Part shown: positions 8,241 to 14,605 of the stretch, piece by piece
Layout: every line of letters starts with the position of its first letter
How positions within the stretch are numbered: the first letter of the stretch is position 1
Virus record (IMG/VR): IMGVR_UViG_3300044700_000298
Location: 1-26,534 of that record
Direction: 5' to 3' (one strand)
From: a virus
Length of the DNA: 26,534 nucleotides
Notes under the pieces: generated by a model
What the model saw: the letters and a program-made list of their open reading frames with translations, nothing else
Databases searched by the model: none
Told to the model about the DNA's origin: nothing
Translations under genes and position numbers: made by a program

Positions 8241-8888
8241 ATGACTAGAGGCGAGATCAAACGACGTATAAGGTTGCTAGGAAAGCATTACTTTTCTGGC
8301 GACAACGACCTTGACCCGTTTGGTCTTGACCTTTTGATTGTGGAAGTTACAAATCAAATAGCACGGACTACTGATAGTTATATTGGTAGGCGTTACCTAG
8401 ATATAGTCGCTGGAACAAGTGAATATTGTGACAGCGACCTATATCGTGTGAAGAATATATTTACATTGCAGTCAGATGGTGATTACGAGCGGCTTCAGTT
8501 AATTGACTGGGCAGATGCTCGATCACAAGACTATCGACGAACCGACACAGACATTACTCCAACACAAGCTATTGTGTTTGGCATGAACAGAATTAAACTT
8601 TATCCACAGCCATCAGCAAGCACAACCAATGGGCTGATGATTGAAGGATATGCAATCCCTGGTGATTACTGGGTGTATGACTCTAATGGTAACCCAGTAA
8701 CACTTATAGATAGTCATAGTTGTCCTCTTCCTGAATCTGGACACGATGCAGTTGTATACGGTGTTCTGGCTGAAAAAGCGTTGCAGATGCGCGATGGTGA
8801 AGCCGCACAAATCTACACACAGAAGTATCAAGAACGAGTAGGCATACTTGAGTCTAATGCCGCTGTGTACAGCAGGAGAACACTGTAA
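8241..8888 (+). CDS. Head-tail adaptor/connector protein, first of two
   Basis: A 215-residue protein resembling the adaptor proteins that bind under the portal of short-tailed phages (P22 gp4 or gp6-type adaptor group). It has an N-terminal helix (M-T-R-G-E-I-K-R-R-I), a central beta part ending in R-I-K-L-Y-P-Q-P, and a C-terminal helical hairpin around residues 168-205 (H-D-A-V-V-Y-G-V-L-A-E-K-A). The last feature is typical of these adaptors. AGGTGA at 8231-8236 precedes ATG 8241. Its stop overlaps the next start as TAATG. It would extend the portal ring and form the platform for the tail. There is no lysozyme-like motif, so the muramidase activity known from P22 gp4 is not supported. Confidence 0.65.
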   Translation: MTRGEIKRRIRLLGKHYFSGDNDLDPFGLDLLIVEVTNQIARTTDSYIGRRYLDIVAGTSEYCDSDLYRVKNIFTLQSDGDYERLQLIDWADARSQDYRRTDTDITPTQAIVFGMNRIKLYPQPSASTTNGLMIEGYAIPGDYWVYDSNGNPVTLIDSHSCPLPESGHDAVVYGVLAEKALQMRDGEAAQIYTQKYQERVGILESNAAVYSRRTL

Positions 8889-9643
8889 TGGCTGTATCCA
8901 TAAAGGATGTCCGCGAAGAAGCATACAGGCTCCTTAACGAAACTAACGCTAGTGTTTTAGGTCAGTTACCGGATGGCACCGGTGGAGCAGACACTATCTC
9001 TTCTACAGCGGGTGTAACAACGTTTATAAGAGAAGCCGTAACTGACATCTGTAAGACGTGTGTGTATATCCCGGTTTCGGCAACGGCAACTGTACCGGTG
9101 GGTGCATTGTCTTTAACTATTAGTGGGACAACTGCTACGCCTGTTACAGTTTCACCATCTGGAACGATATGGTCAGTAACAGACGTTTATGTAACTAGTC
9201 CTTTGACCAGGTTGACACACGCGAGTGAACAATCAATTCGTGCCAACGACCTGAGTTACACTACTACTACTACTACATCATTGGCATCCATTCTTTATTG
9301 GTATAGACCAGATGCATATCGCATTGCCTTGTATCCTCGTAATGCCAATCCACTGACAGTAGCATTAACAATTTACGGCTGTGGGGTTATTGCTATACCT
9401 GCTGGGGACACAGACCCTTTCGACATGTTTCTGCCTGACGATGTCCTTAAGCAAATTCTAGCTACATACGTTGCAATGAAACTCATCATGAAAAACGTAG
9501 ATGACCCAAGCTTGGCTCAACGGATGTTTTGGCGTGATTCGTACGACGGAATGCGAATGAAATTGTGGATGCAGATGGACGCGCATATGAAGACGCCCGG
9601 AGCACCATACTTTGTACCTCCTGTACCGCAGGCTCAAAAATGA
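8888..9643 (+). CDS. Head-tail adaptor-like protein, second of two
   Basis: A 251-residue protein that follows the first adaptor with a TAATG overlap. It has an N-terminal helix (I-K-D-V-R-E-E-A-Y), a Thr-rich beta middle, a Y-W-Y-R-P-D-A then I-A-L-Y-P-R segment, and a C-terminal helical part in which F-L-P-D-D-V-L-K and D-P-S-L-A-Q-R are the landmarks. This order is seen in a common phage adaptor-like family. A run of six Thr codons (ACT repeats around 9259-9276) lies in the middle. AGGAGA at 8874-8879 is eight bases upstream. It probably forms the next ring of the connector. The two adaptors share overall design but no obvious sequence identity by eye. Confidence 0.55.
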   Translation: MAVSIKDVREEAYRLLNETNASVLGQLPDGTGGADTISSTAGVTTFIREAVTDICKTCVYIPVSATATVPVGALSLTISGTTATPVTVSPSGTIWSVTDVYVTSPLTRLTHASEQSIRANDLSYTTTTTTSLASILYWYRPDAYRIALYPRNANPLTVALTIYGCGVIAIPAGDTDPFDMFLPDDVLKQILATYVAMKLIMKNVDDPSLAQRMFWRDSYDGMRMKLWMQMDAHMKTPGAPYFVPPVPQAQK

Positions 9644-9936
9644 ACATAGCCTGGGGCAGATTAATTTTGCTTGTTATAGGAGCATTCACAGCGTCGGCTG
9701 CTCCTGAGTTTGATGCTGCTTGGAAGGCGCAGCACATATCAGACAATGCATCATTCGGCATGGTGACACGCAGTTTATTGTTGTGTAGCATAGAAGGAGT
9801 CAGGGCTGGTATACCGGCTATGACTACTGCGTTGATTGCGTTCTTCATGCGACAAGATAGCAACCTACCAGTTTTTTCAGTTAAACTACCGGAGGTGAAG
9901 CGTGTCAGCGAAGCGACGAGGGACATCGATGGATAG
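9640..9936 (+). CDS. Small membrane protein (98 residues), unrecognised
   Basis: ATG 9640 overlaps the preceding stop as ATGA, so this start is preferred to an upstream in-frame ATG at 9565 that lies inside the adaptor gene. The N-terminus (about residues 5-21) is a hydrophobic segment ending in T-A-S-A-A, which could be a signal peptide or a membrane anchor. A second hydrophobic segment lies at about 52-70. The C-terminal 28 residues are polar. It overlaps the holin candidate downstream by 35 bases. The ribosome binding site is weak (CAGG), so translation is probably coupled to the adaptor gene. A role in lysis or as a membrane accessory to the next gene is suggested only by place and topology. 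Confidence 0.6.
   Translation: MNIAWGRLILLVIGAFTASAAPEFDAAWKAQHISDNASFGMVTRSLLLCSIEGVRAGIPAMTTALIAFFMRQDSNLPVFSVKLPEVKRVSEATRDIDG
9891..9931 (+). promoter_or_regulatory. Strong Shine-Dalgarno and possible dual start of the holin candidate
   Basis: GGAGGTGA at 9891-9898 stands just ahead of GTG 9902. A second purine-rich site, GAGGGA at 9918-9923, stands five bases ahead of an in-frame ATG at 9929. The residues between the two starts include K4, R5 and R6. Confidence 0.5.
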
Positions 9937-10207
9937 AGATCAACTTATTGCAGGTGCCATTGGTGCAGTTGCTGGCACTGACTGGTGGGACAAAACCAAA
10001 GTGAAAAACTTTTGGCACGGCCTAGCGGGTGTAGTTGTCGGTACGATGTCTGCTGTTTATCTCACACCACTTATTGCTAAACAATTCCAATGGACAACAC
10101 CTGAGCAGGTTGTAGGAGTTGCTTTTGCAGTTGGGACATTAGGCCTTAGATCTGTTCAATTAGTTAATGCAATGGCTGAAAAAATTGTAAAGAAACTAGG
10201 TGAATAA
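9902..10207 (+). CDS. Holin-like membrane protein, 101 residues
   Basis: A small protein with two clear hydrophobic segments (about 40-59 and 69-88), a weaker one at about 14-25, and a basic C-terminus (K-I-V-K-K-L-G-E). This size and topology is usual for phage holins, which form lesions in the inner membrane at the time of lysis. GTG 9902 has a very strong binding site, and ATG 9929 nine codons later also has one, giving forms of 101 and 92 residues. The long form adds K-R-R to the N-terminus. Its stop overlaps the next start as TAATG. No endolysin gene is visible beside it, so the holin reading is not confirmed; a membrane-bound tail-assembly helper is an alternative. Confidence 0.55.
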   Translation: MSAKRRGTSMDRDQLIAGAIGAVAGTDWWDKTKVKNFWHGLAGVVVGTMSAVYLTPLIAKQFQWTTPEQVVGVAFAVGTLGLRSVQLVNAMAEKIVKKLGE

Positions 10208-10461
10208 TGATAATTCAAGCTACGGTCACGAAAGTAACAGAATTACCAAACGGCAACGTGAATGTAGAATTTGATGACGGTACAGGTGCGTCGTGGGTCA
10301 CAAGAGCAGATTTTGAGAATGAAGTTAATCGACGACTAGAAGCGTCCGGCAACAGTCTAATTTGGCTTGCTATGAATCAATACATTCTGACAAGTCAGTA
10401 TCCAGTCACAGCAACGCTAAATTCCGATGAGCCAAACGGCAATGTCGTAAAGGTTACCTAA
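10207..10461 (+). CDS. Small conserved-type phage protein, function unknown
   Basis: An 84-residue soluble protein. The first 30 residues form a beta-rich unit (A-T-V-T-K-V-T-E-L-P-N-G-N-V, then E-F-D-D-G-T-G), followed by a helix (F-E-N-E-V-N-R-R-L-E-A) and a second beta part. The P-N-G-N-V pattern occurs twice (residues 14-18 and 76-80). ATG 10207 shares a base with the preceding stop, and AGGTGA at 10198-10203 is its binding site. It sits between the holin candidate and the tail genes. I cannot assign a role. Confidence 0.65.
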   Translation: MIIQATVTKVTELPNGNVNVEFDDGTGASWVTRADFENEVNRRLEASGNSLIWLAMNQYILTSQYPVTATLNSDEPNGNVVKVT

Positions 10462-10462
10462 C

Positions 10463-11542
10463 ATGAAAGGTTTACAGTTTAACCTAGTAGGTAATGACGT
10501 TTGGGGCTATGTGTTTCACGGATTTAACACGATTAGTTTTACTGCAACCAACCAGCAGTACAACATAATCTTACGTGCGGCAGAAGACGCTACCATTACA
10601 CACGTTGGTTTTAATTTTAATACCCGGACAGGCTCACCCGGATCTTTTATTTTCCGATTGGCTAGTGTCGATGCTAGTGGAAATCCTTCTACAACACTTG
10701 GCACAGCAACTATTGCATCATCGTCCGTAACCTATGGTGGAGCATCTGGTTCGCTTTATTGGGGCGCATTAGGTACATCAGTCAATGTAACTCGTGGTCA
10801 AATTCTTGCTTGTACGGTAATTGCAAGTACAGGTACATGGGATGGTGCTAATAACGTCACACTGAACTATCAATTAAATAATAGTGGAGAAGCAAACGGA
10901 AATAGAAGTACATTCCCATATGCTACTCGTGGCTCGGCTAGGCAGGTTGGTTTAATTGGAGGTATGCGTAGTTCAACTACAGCATATGGCTATCCTGTTC
11001 AGAGCGTTGGTATTGACACGTATAGTTTTACGTCAACACGTTACGGAACTCGATTTACTGTACCTAGTAACATGGGTGCATCTGTGCAACTTGCGGGAGT
11101 TAGATTCCGAGCCGCAATTAATACCGCTTCGTCGTACGACATTAAAGTTGGCACAATTTCTGGCACAACTGTTACAGAAACATATACACAGAGCATTGAT
11201 ACCGACCTACAGGCTAACACAGCAGAAGGTTATGTACATGACCACGTATTTACTACAGCCCAAACTCTTACTGCTGGAACAGAATATGTAATTGGCATAT
11301 TGGCTGGTGGTGACAACGTACAATTTGCAAGTGCAAAATTTACCGCAACAATTGATAGGAGCGCATTGACGCATTCTATATATGGCACTGTCATATCTGG
11401 AAGTTGGACTAGTGGCGGAACGTGGACTGATGATAACACACGCCTTTATATGATAGTTCCATTTGTTGATTTGATTAATGCAGCAGCTGGCGGTGGAGGT
11501 ATGTTAGTCCATCCGGGAATGTCAGGAGGCATACGTGGCTAA
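10463..11542 (+). CDS. Beta-rich virion surface or tail protein
   Basis: A 359-residue protein rich in Thr, Ser, Gly and Asn, with the alternating hydrophobic pattern of beta-sandwich domains. Two similar halves seem present: about 1-170 (starting F-N-L-V-G, with S-F-I-F-R-L-A-S-V-D near 60) and about 180-340 (with V-R-F-R-A-A and Y-D-I-K-V-G-T-I-S-G-T). Each half has the shape of a jelly-roll domain with a fibre-like role. The C-terminus is a glycine-rich tail, G-G-G-G-M-L-V-H-P-G-M, that I associate with phage tail and capsid surface proteins. No enzyme motif is evident. AAAGG at 10449-10453 precedes ATG 10463. It is likely a host-contact or decoration protein, but the family is not recognised. 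Confidence 0.6.
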   Translation: MKGLQFNLVGNDVWGYVFHGFNTISFTATNQQYNIILRAAEDATITHVGFNFNTRTGSPGSFIFRLASVDASGNPSTTLGTATIASSSVTYGGASGSLYWGALGTSVNVTRGQILACTVIASTGTWDGANNVTLNYQLNNSGEANGNRSTFPYATRGSARQVGLIGGMRSSTTAYGYPVQSVGIDTYSFTSTRYGTRFTVPSNMGASVQLAGVRFRAAINTASSYDIKVGTISGTTVTETYTQSIDTDLQANTAEGYVHDHVFTTAQTLTAGTEYVIGILAGGDNVQFASAKFTATIDRSALTHSIYGTVISGSWTSGGTWTDDNTRLYMIVPFVDLINAAAGGGGMLVHPGMSGGIRG

Positions 11543-12734
11543 GCAACTTGTACAACTTAATAACACTAGTCGTACTGAATATGTTTTTATACAGAACTCA
11601 TCAAGTACAACAGGTGCTGGCCTTACTGGACTTGTCTTTAACTCGGCTGGTCTTACGGCAGACTTTGTTGTTGAGCGCGGACTAAGAACAAGCATAACGC
11701 TTGCTACATTAGCTTCGGCAGATGCAGCTTGGTCTTCTGGTGGCTTTATTGCTGTTGATGGAACTAACATGCCTGGGCTTTACAGGATTGATATCCCTAA
11801 TGCCGTGTTTGCCACAGCTGATAAATCGGTTGTAATGCTCAAGGGTGCAACTAACATGGCGCCCGTTGTACTTGAGTATCAGATTGTAGGGTTTAACCCT
11901 GATGATGCGGTACGACTAGGTCTCACATCTATACCTAACGTAGCACAAGGCACTACTGGTGCTATCTCGACAGGTAATGCTACTGGGCAGGTCACGGTTG
12001 CTACAAACAACGACAAGACTGGCTATTCTCTTACTACAGCTCCGCTGGATGCTGCCGGAACTGCAGCTGCTGTATGGAATGCGTTGCTTGCGTCTTACAC
12101 GACTGCAAACTCTTTTGGTGCAAGGATTGTAAGGACAAGGTCTACATCGCCATCTAATGAAGTTACTATTACTGGATCATTCCACATTGCAGCTGATGTA
12201 CATGAACTTCAGCCTGGAGTAATCGTAGCTGCTGACTTTGCAGCAGGTGCTATCAATGCTAATGCGCTTGCTACTGACGCAGTCAATGAGATTGCGGATG
12301 GCTTGCTAACTAGAAGTTTTGCAACTGCTGGCGCAGCTAACAACATTGCAATCACATCTATTGTTGCTAACGTGTTTCAGGCTGTAAATACATTGGCTGT
12401 TGATGATCGAATTGCGTTTGTGGGAACTGCACCGGCAAGTTTGGCACTTGGTGCTATCTACTGGGTAATTTCAGGGAGTTTGACATCAACAACATTTACA
12501 ATTAGCACATCACAAGGTGGATTTGCAATTGCAACAGGCTCTACTGGTGCGTTTACAGCAACTAAGGTAACAGGGCGTGACATGCTCTCAGCACTTCGTT
12601 ATCTGCGAAACAAGGTAGACATTAGCGGTAGCATAATGACCGTATATCAAGAAGACGATACTGCTGCTGCGTGGAATGCTGCTTTAACAGCAACAGCAGG
12701 AGTAAACCCAATCACAACAGTAGATCCATCATAA
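11535..12734 (+). CDS. Tail-associated structural protein with an inserted beta module
   Basis: A 399-residue protein. Residues 1-120 match a pattern common in environmental phage tail genes: G-L-T-G-L-V-F-N-S-A-G-L, then I-T-L-A-T-L-A, then G-T-N-M-P-G-L-Y-R, then L-K-G-A-T-N-M-A-P. The C-terminal part (about 347-399) has a D-M-L-S-A-L-R-Y-L-R-N-K motif and a short beta unit ending I-T-T-V-D-P-S, also familiar from these genes. Between these parts a module of about 75 residues (271-346) appears inserted. The start is GTG 11535 with AGGAGG at 11524-11529, five bases upstream and inside the previous gene. The protein is probably part of the tail fibre or its attachment. The exact place in the virion is not known. 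Confidence 0.6.
   Translation: MAKQLVQLNNTSRTEYVFIQNSSSTTGAGLTGLVFNSAGLTADFVVERGLRTSITLATLASADAAWSSGGFIAVDGTNMPGLYRIDIPNAVFATADKSVVMLKGATNMAPVVLEYQIVGFNPDDAVRLGLTSIPNVAQGTTGAISTGNATGQVTVATNNDKTGYSLTTAPLDAAGTAAAVWNALLASYTTANSFGARIVRTRSTSPSNEVTITGSFHIAADVHELQPGVIVAADFAAGAINANALATDAVNEIADGLLTRSFATAGAANNIAITSIVANVFQAVNTLAVDDRIAFVGTAPASLALGAIYWVISGSLTSTTFTISTSQGGFAIATGSTGAFTATKVTGRDMLSALRYLRNKVDISGSIMTVYQEDDTAAAWNAALTATAGVNPITTVDPS
12345..12572 (+). other. FCCH-like beta module, copy 3
   Basis: Residues about 271-346 of the tail-associated protein. Core pattern: L-A-V-D-D-R-I-A-F-V-G-T-A-P, then G-A-I-Y-W-V-I, then T-T-F-T-I-S-T-S-Q-G-G-F-A-I. It is the best matched to copy 4. Confidence 0.55.
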
Positions 12735-12745
12735 GGAGAAGATAA

Positions 12746-13456
12746 ATGGCAGTAGTAGCAGCAATGACGGAGTTTAGTGCACGTAGGTCGTTGGCAGCAT
12801 ATCTTAATACGCCAGCAACTAACCTCACAGTTAGTAGTGTGTCAACCACTACGCTTACGGCTAGTGCCGCTCATGGATTAATCAATGGAGACATTGTTCG
12901 ATTTGTATCAACTGCGCCAACCAGTGCTGTTGTTGGACAACCGTACTATGTAGTCGGAGTGTCAACGGCGGGTGGCACAACATTTTCAATCTCTGCAACA
13001 ATTGGTGGGTCAGCCATCTCGTTGTCAGGCACTGGACCATGGTCAGCCGCGTCTATTCTGCAAACCAACTCAAGTCCTTATTTGTACTTAGTCAAAACAG
13101 TGCCAACTACTGACACTGGCACTGGGCTTGTTATGGCCACATTCACGTATACACCACAACAGTTGCCGGCATTTACTGTTGGTTCTCCATCTTCTGGAAC
13201 AGATTTCCAGCGTGCGTTTAACAGTGTTGCAATCAACTTTTCCATTACTGGAACTGGTGATACCTGTAGCGGAATTTTGGTGTGCCGTAATAACCTGGCT
13301 GCACCAACTACTAGTGACTTTTTGGCTACTGCTACTAGTAACCCAGTTTTGTATTACGGTGACTTTACAACTGTGACACTTAACTCAGGTGATACGTTGT
13401 CGTTTGCTATTGGTGCTAATACTGCTGCAACTGGTATAGCAATAGACCAGTACTAA
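12746..13456 (+). CDS. Virion structural protein beginning with a beta module
   Basis: A 236-residue protein. After a short helical N-terminus (about 1-22) comes a complete copy of the recurring beta module (about 26-105), then a beta-rich domain (about 108-236) rich in Thr and Ser with two Cys residues in C-S-G-I-L-V-C. It has no signal peptide and no enzyme motif. AAGGAGA at 12733-12739 is six bases ahead of ATG 12746 and overlaps the previous stop. It stands between two other tail or surface genes and is probably exposed on the virion, but I do not recognise the C-terminal domain. Confidence 0.6.
   Translation: MAVVAAMTEFSARRSLAAYLNTPATNLTVSSVSTTTLTASAAHGLINGDIVRFVSTAPTSAVVGQPYYVVGVSTAGGTTFSISATIGGSAISLSGTGPWSAASILQTNSSPYLYLVKTVPTTDTGTGLVMATFTYTPQQLPAFTVGSPSSGTDFQRAFNSVAINFSITGTGDTCSGILVCRNNLAAPTTSDFLATATSNPVLYYGDFTTVTLNSGDTLSFAIGANTAATGIAIDQY
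12821..13060 (+). other. FCCH-like beta module, copy 4
   Basis: Residues about 26-105 of the 236-residue structural protein. Core pattern: A-H-G-L-I-N-G-D-I-V-R-F-V-S-T-A-P, then P-Y-Y-V-V-G-V, then T-T-F-S-I-S-A, then G-G-S-A-I. It is the most typical copy in the window. Confidence 0.6.
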
Positions 13457-13462
13457 GGGTAA

Positions 13463-14605
13463 ATGGCTGCATCAGTCGGTGGAAGAGGTGGCCCAAGATT
13501 TAGTGTCTTGGGCGTACCTTTTGGCTCGGGTACAGGCGGCACAACTAAAACTGCCGTTAGTAACCCGTCGTCAAAATCCCCGATTACAATCGTCATTAAT
13601 GTTACGAGAGTTGTCAAGTGTAACTTAAGTAGCAAGACATCAGTAACAAATACACGCCAGCCTGTAACAAAAACGCCTGTATCGAATGCAAGCAGTAAAG
13701 TTACAGTTACAGTTATTAGAGCAGCTACTACAAAGACTGCTGTATCAAACACAAGCGGCAAGGTATCAGTTAGTGCCGTACGGCAAGCAGTTACATTTAG
13801 TCCTGTAGCATCCACAAGCAGTAAGGCAACTGTTACCGCCACACGTCAGGCTGTTACAAAAACAGTTGTTTCCAATGCAACTAGTAAAACAACTGTCACA
13901 AGTACGAGGCAACTTGTAACAAAGACTGCTGTATCTGCGATTAGTAGTAAGGCAGTAGTTACAGCGTCAAGAGCAGGGTTCTCTAACACCAATGCTTTAC
14001 TAAGTAGTAAAACATCTGTCTCTGCCGTTTTCACCGTCACTCGACAAGTAGTTGCAAATACGAGCAGTAAAACTACGGTAACAGCAACAAGGCAAGCAGT
14101 CACCGTTACTCGTGTAGTAAATATAAGCAGTAAGGTAACTGTTACAACCACACGGCAGACTGCAATAAAAACGCCTGTATGTAATCTTAGTAGCAAGACT
14201 ACTATCTCGGCTACACGAGCGGGTTTTGTAAATGCAACGTGTAACCTTAGCAGTAAAGCAGTATTTACAACCAGTACTAGAGTTACAAAAGTAATTACTA
14301 CAAAGCTAAGTAGTAAAGTTGCCATAACTGCGTACGGTGTCAAGGGCGGTGGCGCAACAACGTTTGTTGTTGTCAATATGTCTGTGCGTGCAGTTGTAGC
14401 TGTCAATCAGTTATATTGTGAATGCCCTCCGTGGATGCCAGATGGCACGCTTACAAATACATTTAATGACGAAGGAACGTTAGTCAATGGATTTGCAAAC
14501 GATGCATCATTGACGTATCAATTCAAGAACGATTCAACGTTATCATCGACTAATAAGCGTGATCAAACCCTTACCTCTGGTTGGGGTAAAAAAGGTTGTG
14601 AATGA
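13463..14605 (+). CDS. 21-residue tandem-repeat surface protein
   Basis: A 380-residue protein built almost wholly of repeats. After a Gly-rich start (1-27), thirteen units follow. Their conserved S-S-K lysines fall at residues 38, 58, 79, 100, 121, 142, 163, 183, 203, 224, 245, 265 and 285, always 20 or 21 apart. The consensus unit is about T-K-T-x-V-S-N-x-S-S-K-x-T-V-T-x-T-R-Q. Then comes a Cys/Trp hinge (Y-C-E-C-P-P-W) and five exact 10-residue units, ending G-K-K-G-C-E. The regular beta pattern suggests a solenoid or a string of small beta hairpins forming a rod, with many Lys and Arg at fixed places. AAGGG at 13455-13459 is close to ATG 13463. A fibre or receptor-contact role is likely from form and place but unproven. 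Confidence 0.65.
   Translation: MAASVGGRGGPRFSVLGVPFGSGTGGTTKTAVSNPSSKSPITIVINVTRVVKCNLSSKTSVTNTRQPVTKTPVSNASSKVTVTVIRAATTKTAVSNTSGKVSVSAVRQAVTFSPVASTSSKATVTATRQAVTKTVVSNATSKTTVTSTRQLVTKTAVSAISSKAVVTASRAGFSNTNALLSSKTSVSAVFTVTRQVVANTSSKTTVTATRQAVTVTRVVNISSKVTVTTTRQTAIKTPVCNLSSKTTISATRAGFVNATCNLSSKAVFTTSTRVTKVITTKLSSKVAITAYGVKGGGATTFVVVNMSVRAVVAVNQLYCECPPWMPDGTLTNTFNDEGTLVNGFANDASLTYQFKNDSTLSSTNKRDQTLTSGWGKKGCE
13544..14344 (+). repeat. Thirteen coding repeats of 60-63 bases
   Basis: The DNA encodes units of 20 or 21 residues with conserved S-S-K and T-R-Q positions. The protein pattern is much better kept than the bases, so the array is old or under selection for protein form and is not a fresh slippage array. 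Confidence 0.8.
14438..14587 (+). repeat. Five exact 30-base-period coding repeats
   Basis: Five units of exactly ten residues. Leu of the T-L or S-L pair lies at 330, 340, 350, 360 and 370, and an aromatic lies at 334, 344, 354 and 374 (Asn at 364). The consensus is N-D-x-T-L-T-x-x-F-x. Confidence 0.75.

Noticed and set aside
9259-9276. ACT trinucleotide run, possible phase-variation tract
   Set aside because: The run is short and in frame (six Thr codons), so a change in copy number would not switch the gene off.
9565-9936. Longer version of the small membrane protein starting at ATG 9565
   Set aside because: It would lie 79 bases inside the adaptor gene. ATG 9640 at the ATGA junction gives a proper hydrophobic N-terminus.
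13544-14344. Possible CRISPR-like or non-coding tandem array
   Set aside because: The repeats keep protein period and reading frame, have no constant direct repeat with unique spacers, and lie inside one gene.
13453-14406. Two long antisense frames (129 and 186 residues), hydrophobic, opposite the repeat gene
   Set aside because: They mirror the 60-63-base repeats, whose codons give few antisense stops. They lack a binding site and lie under a strongly patterned sense protein.
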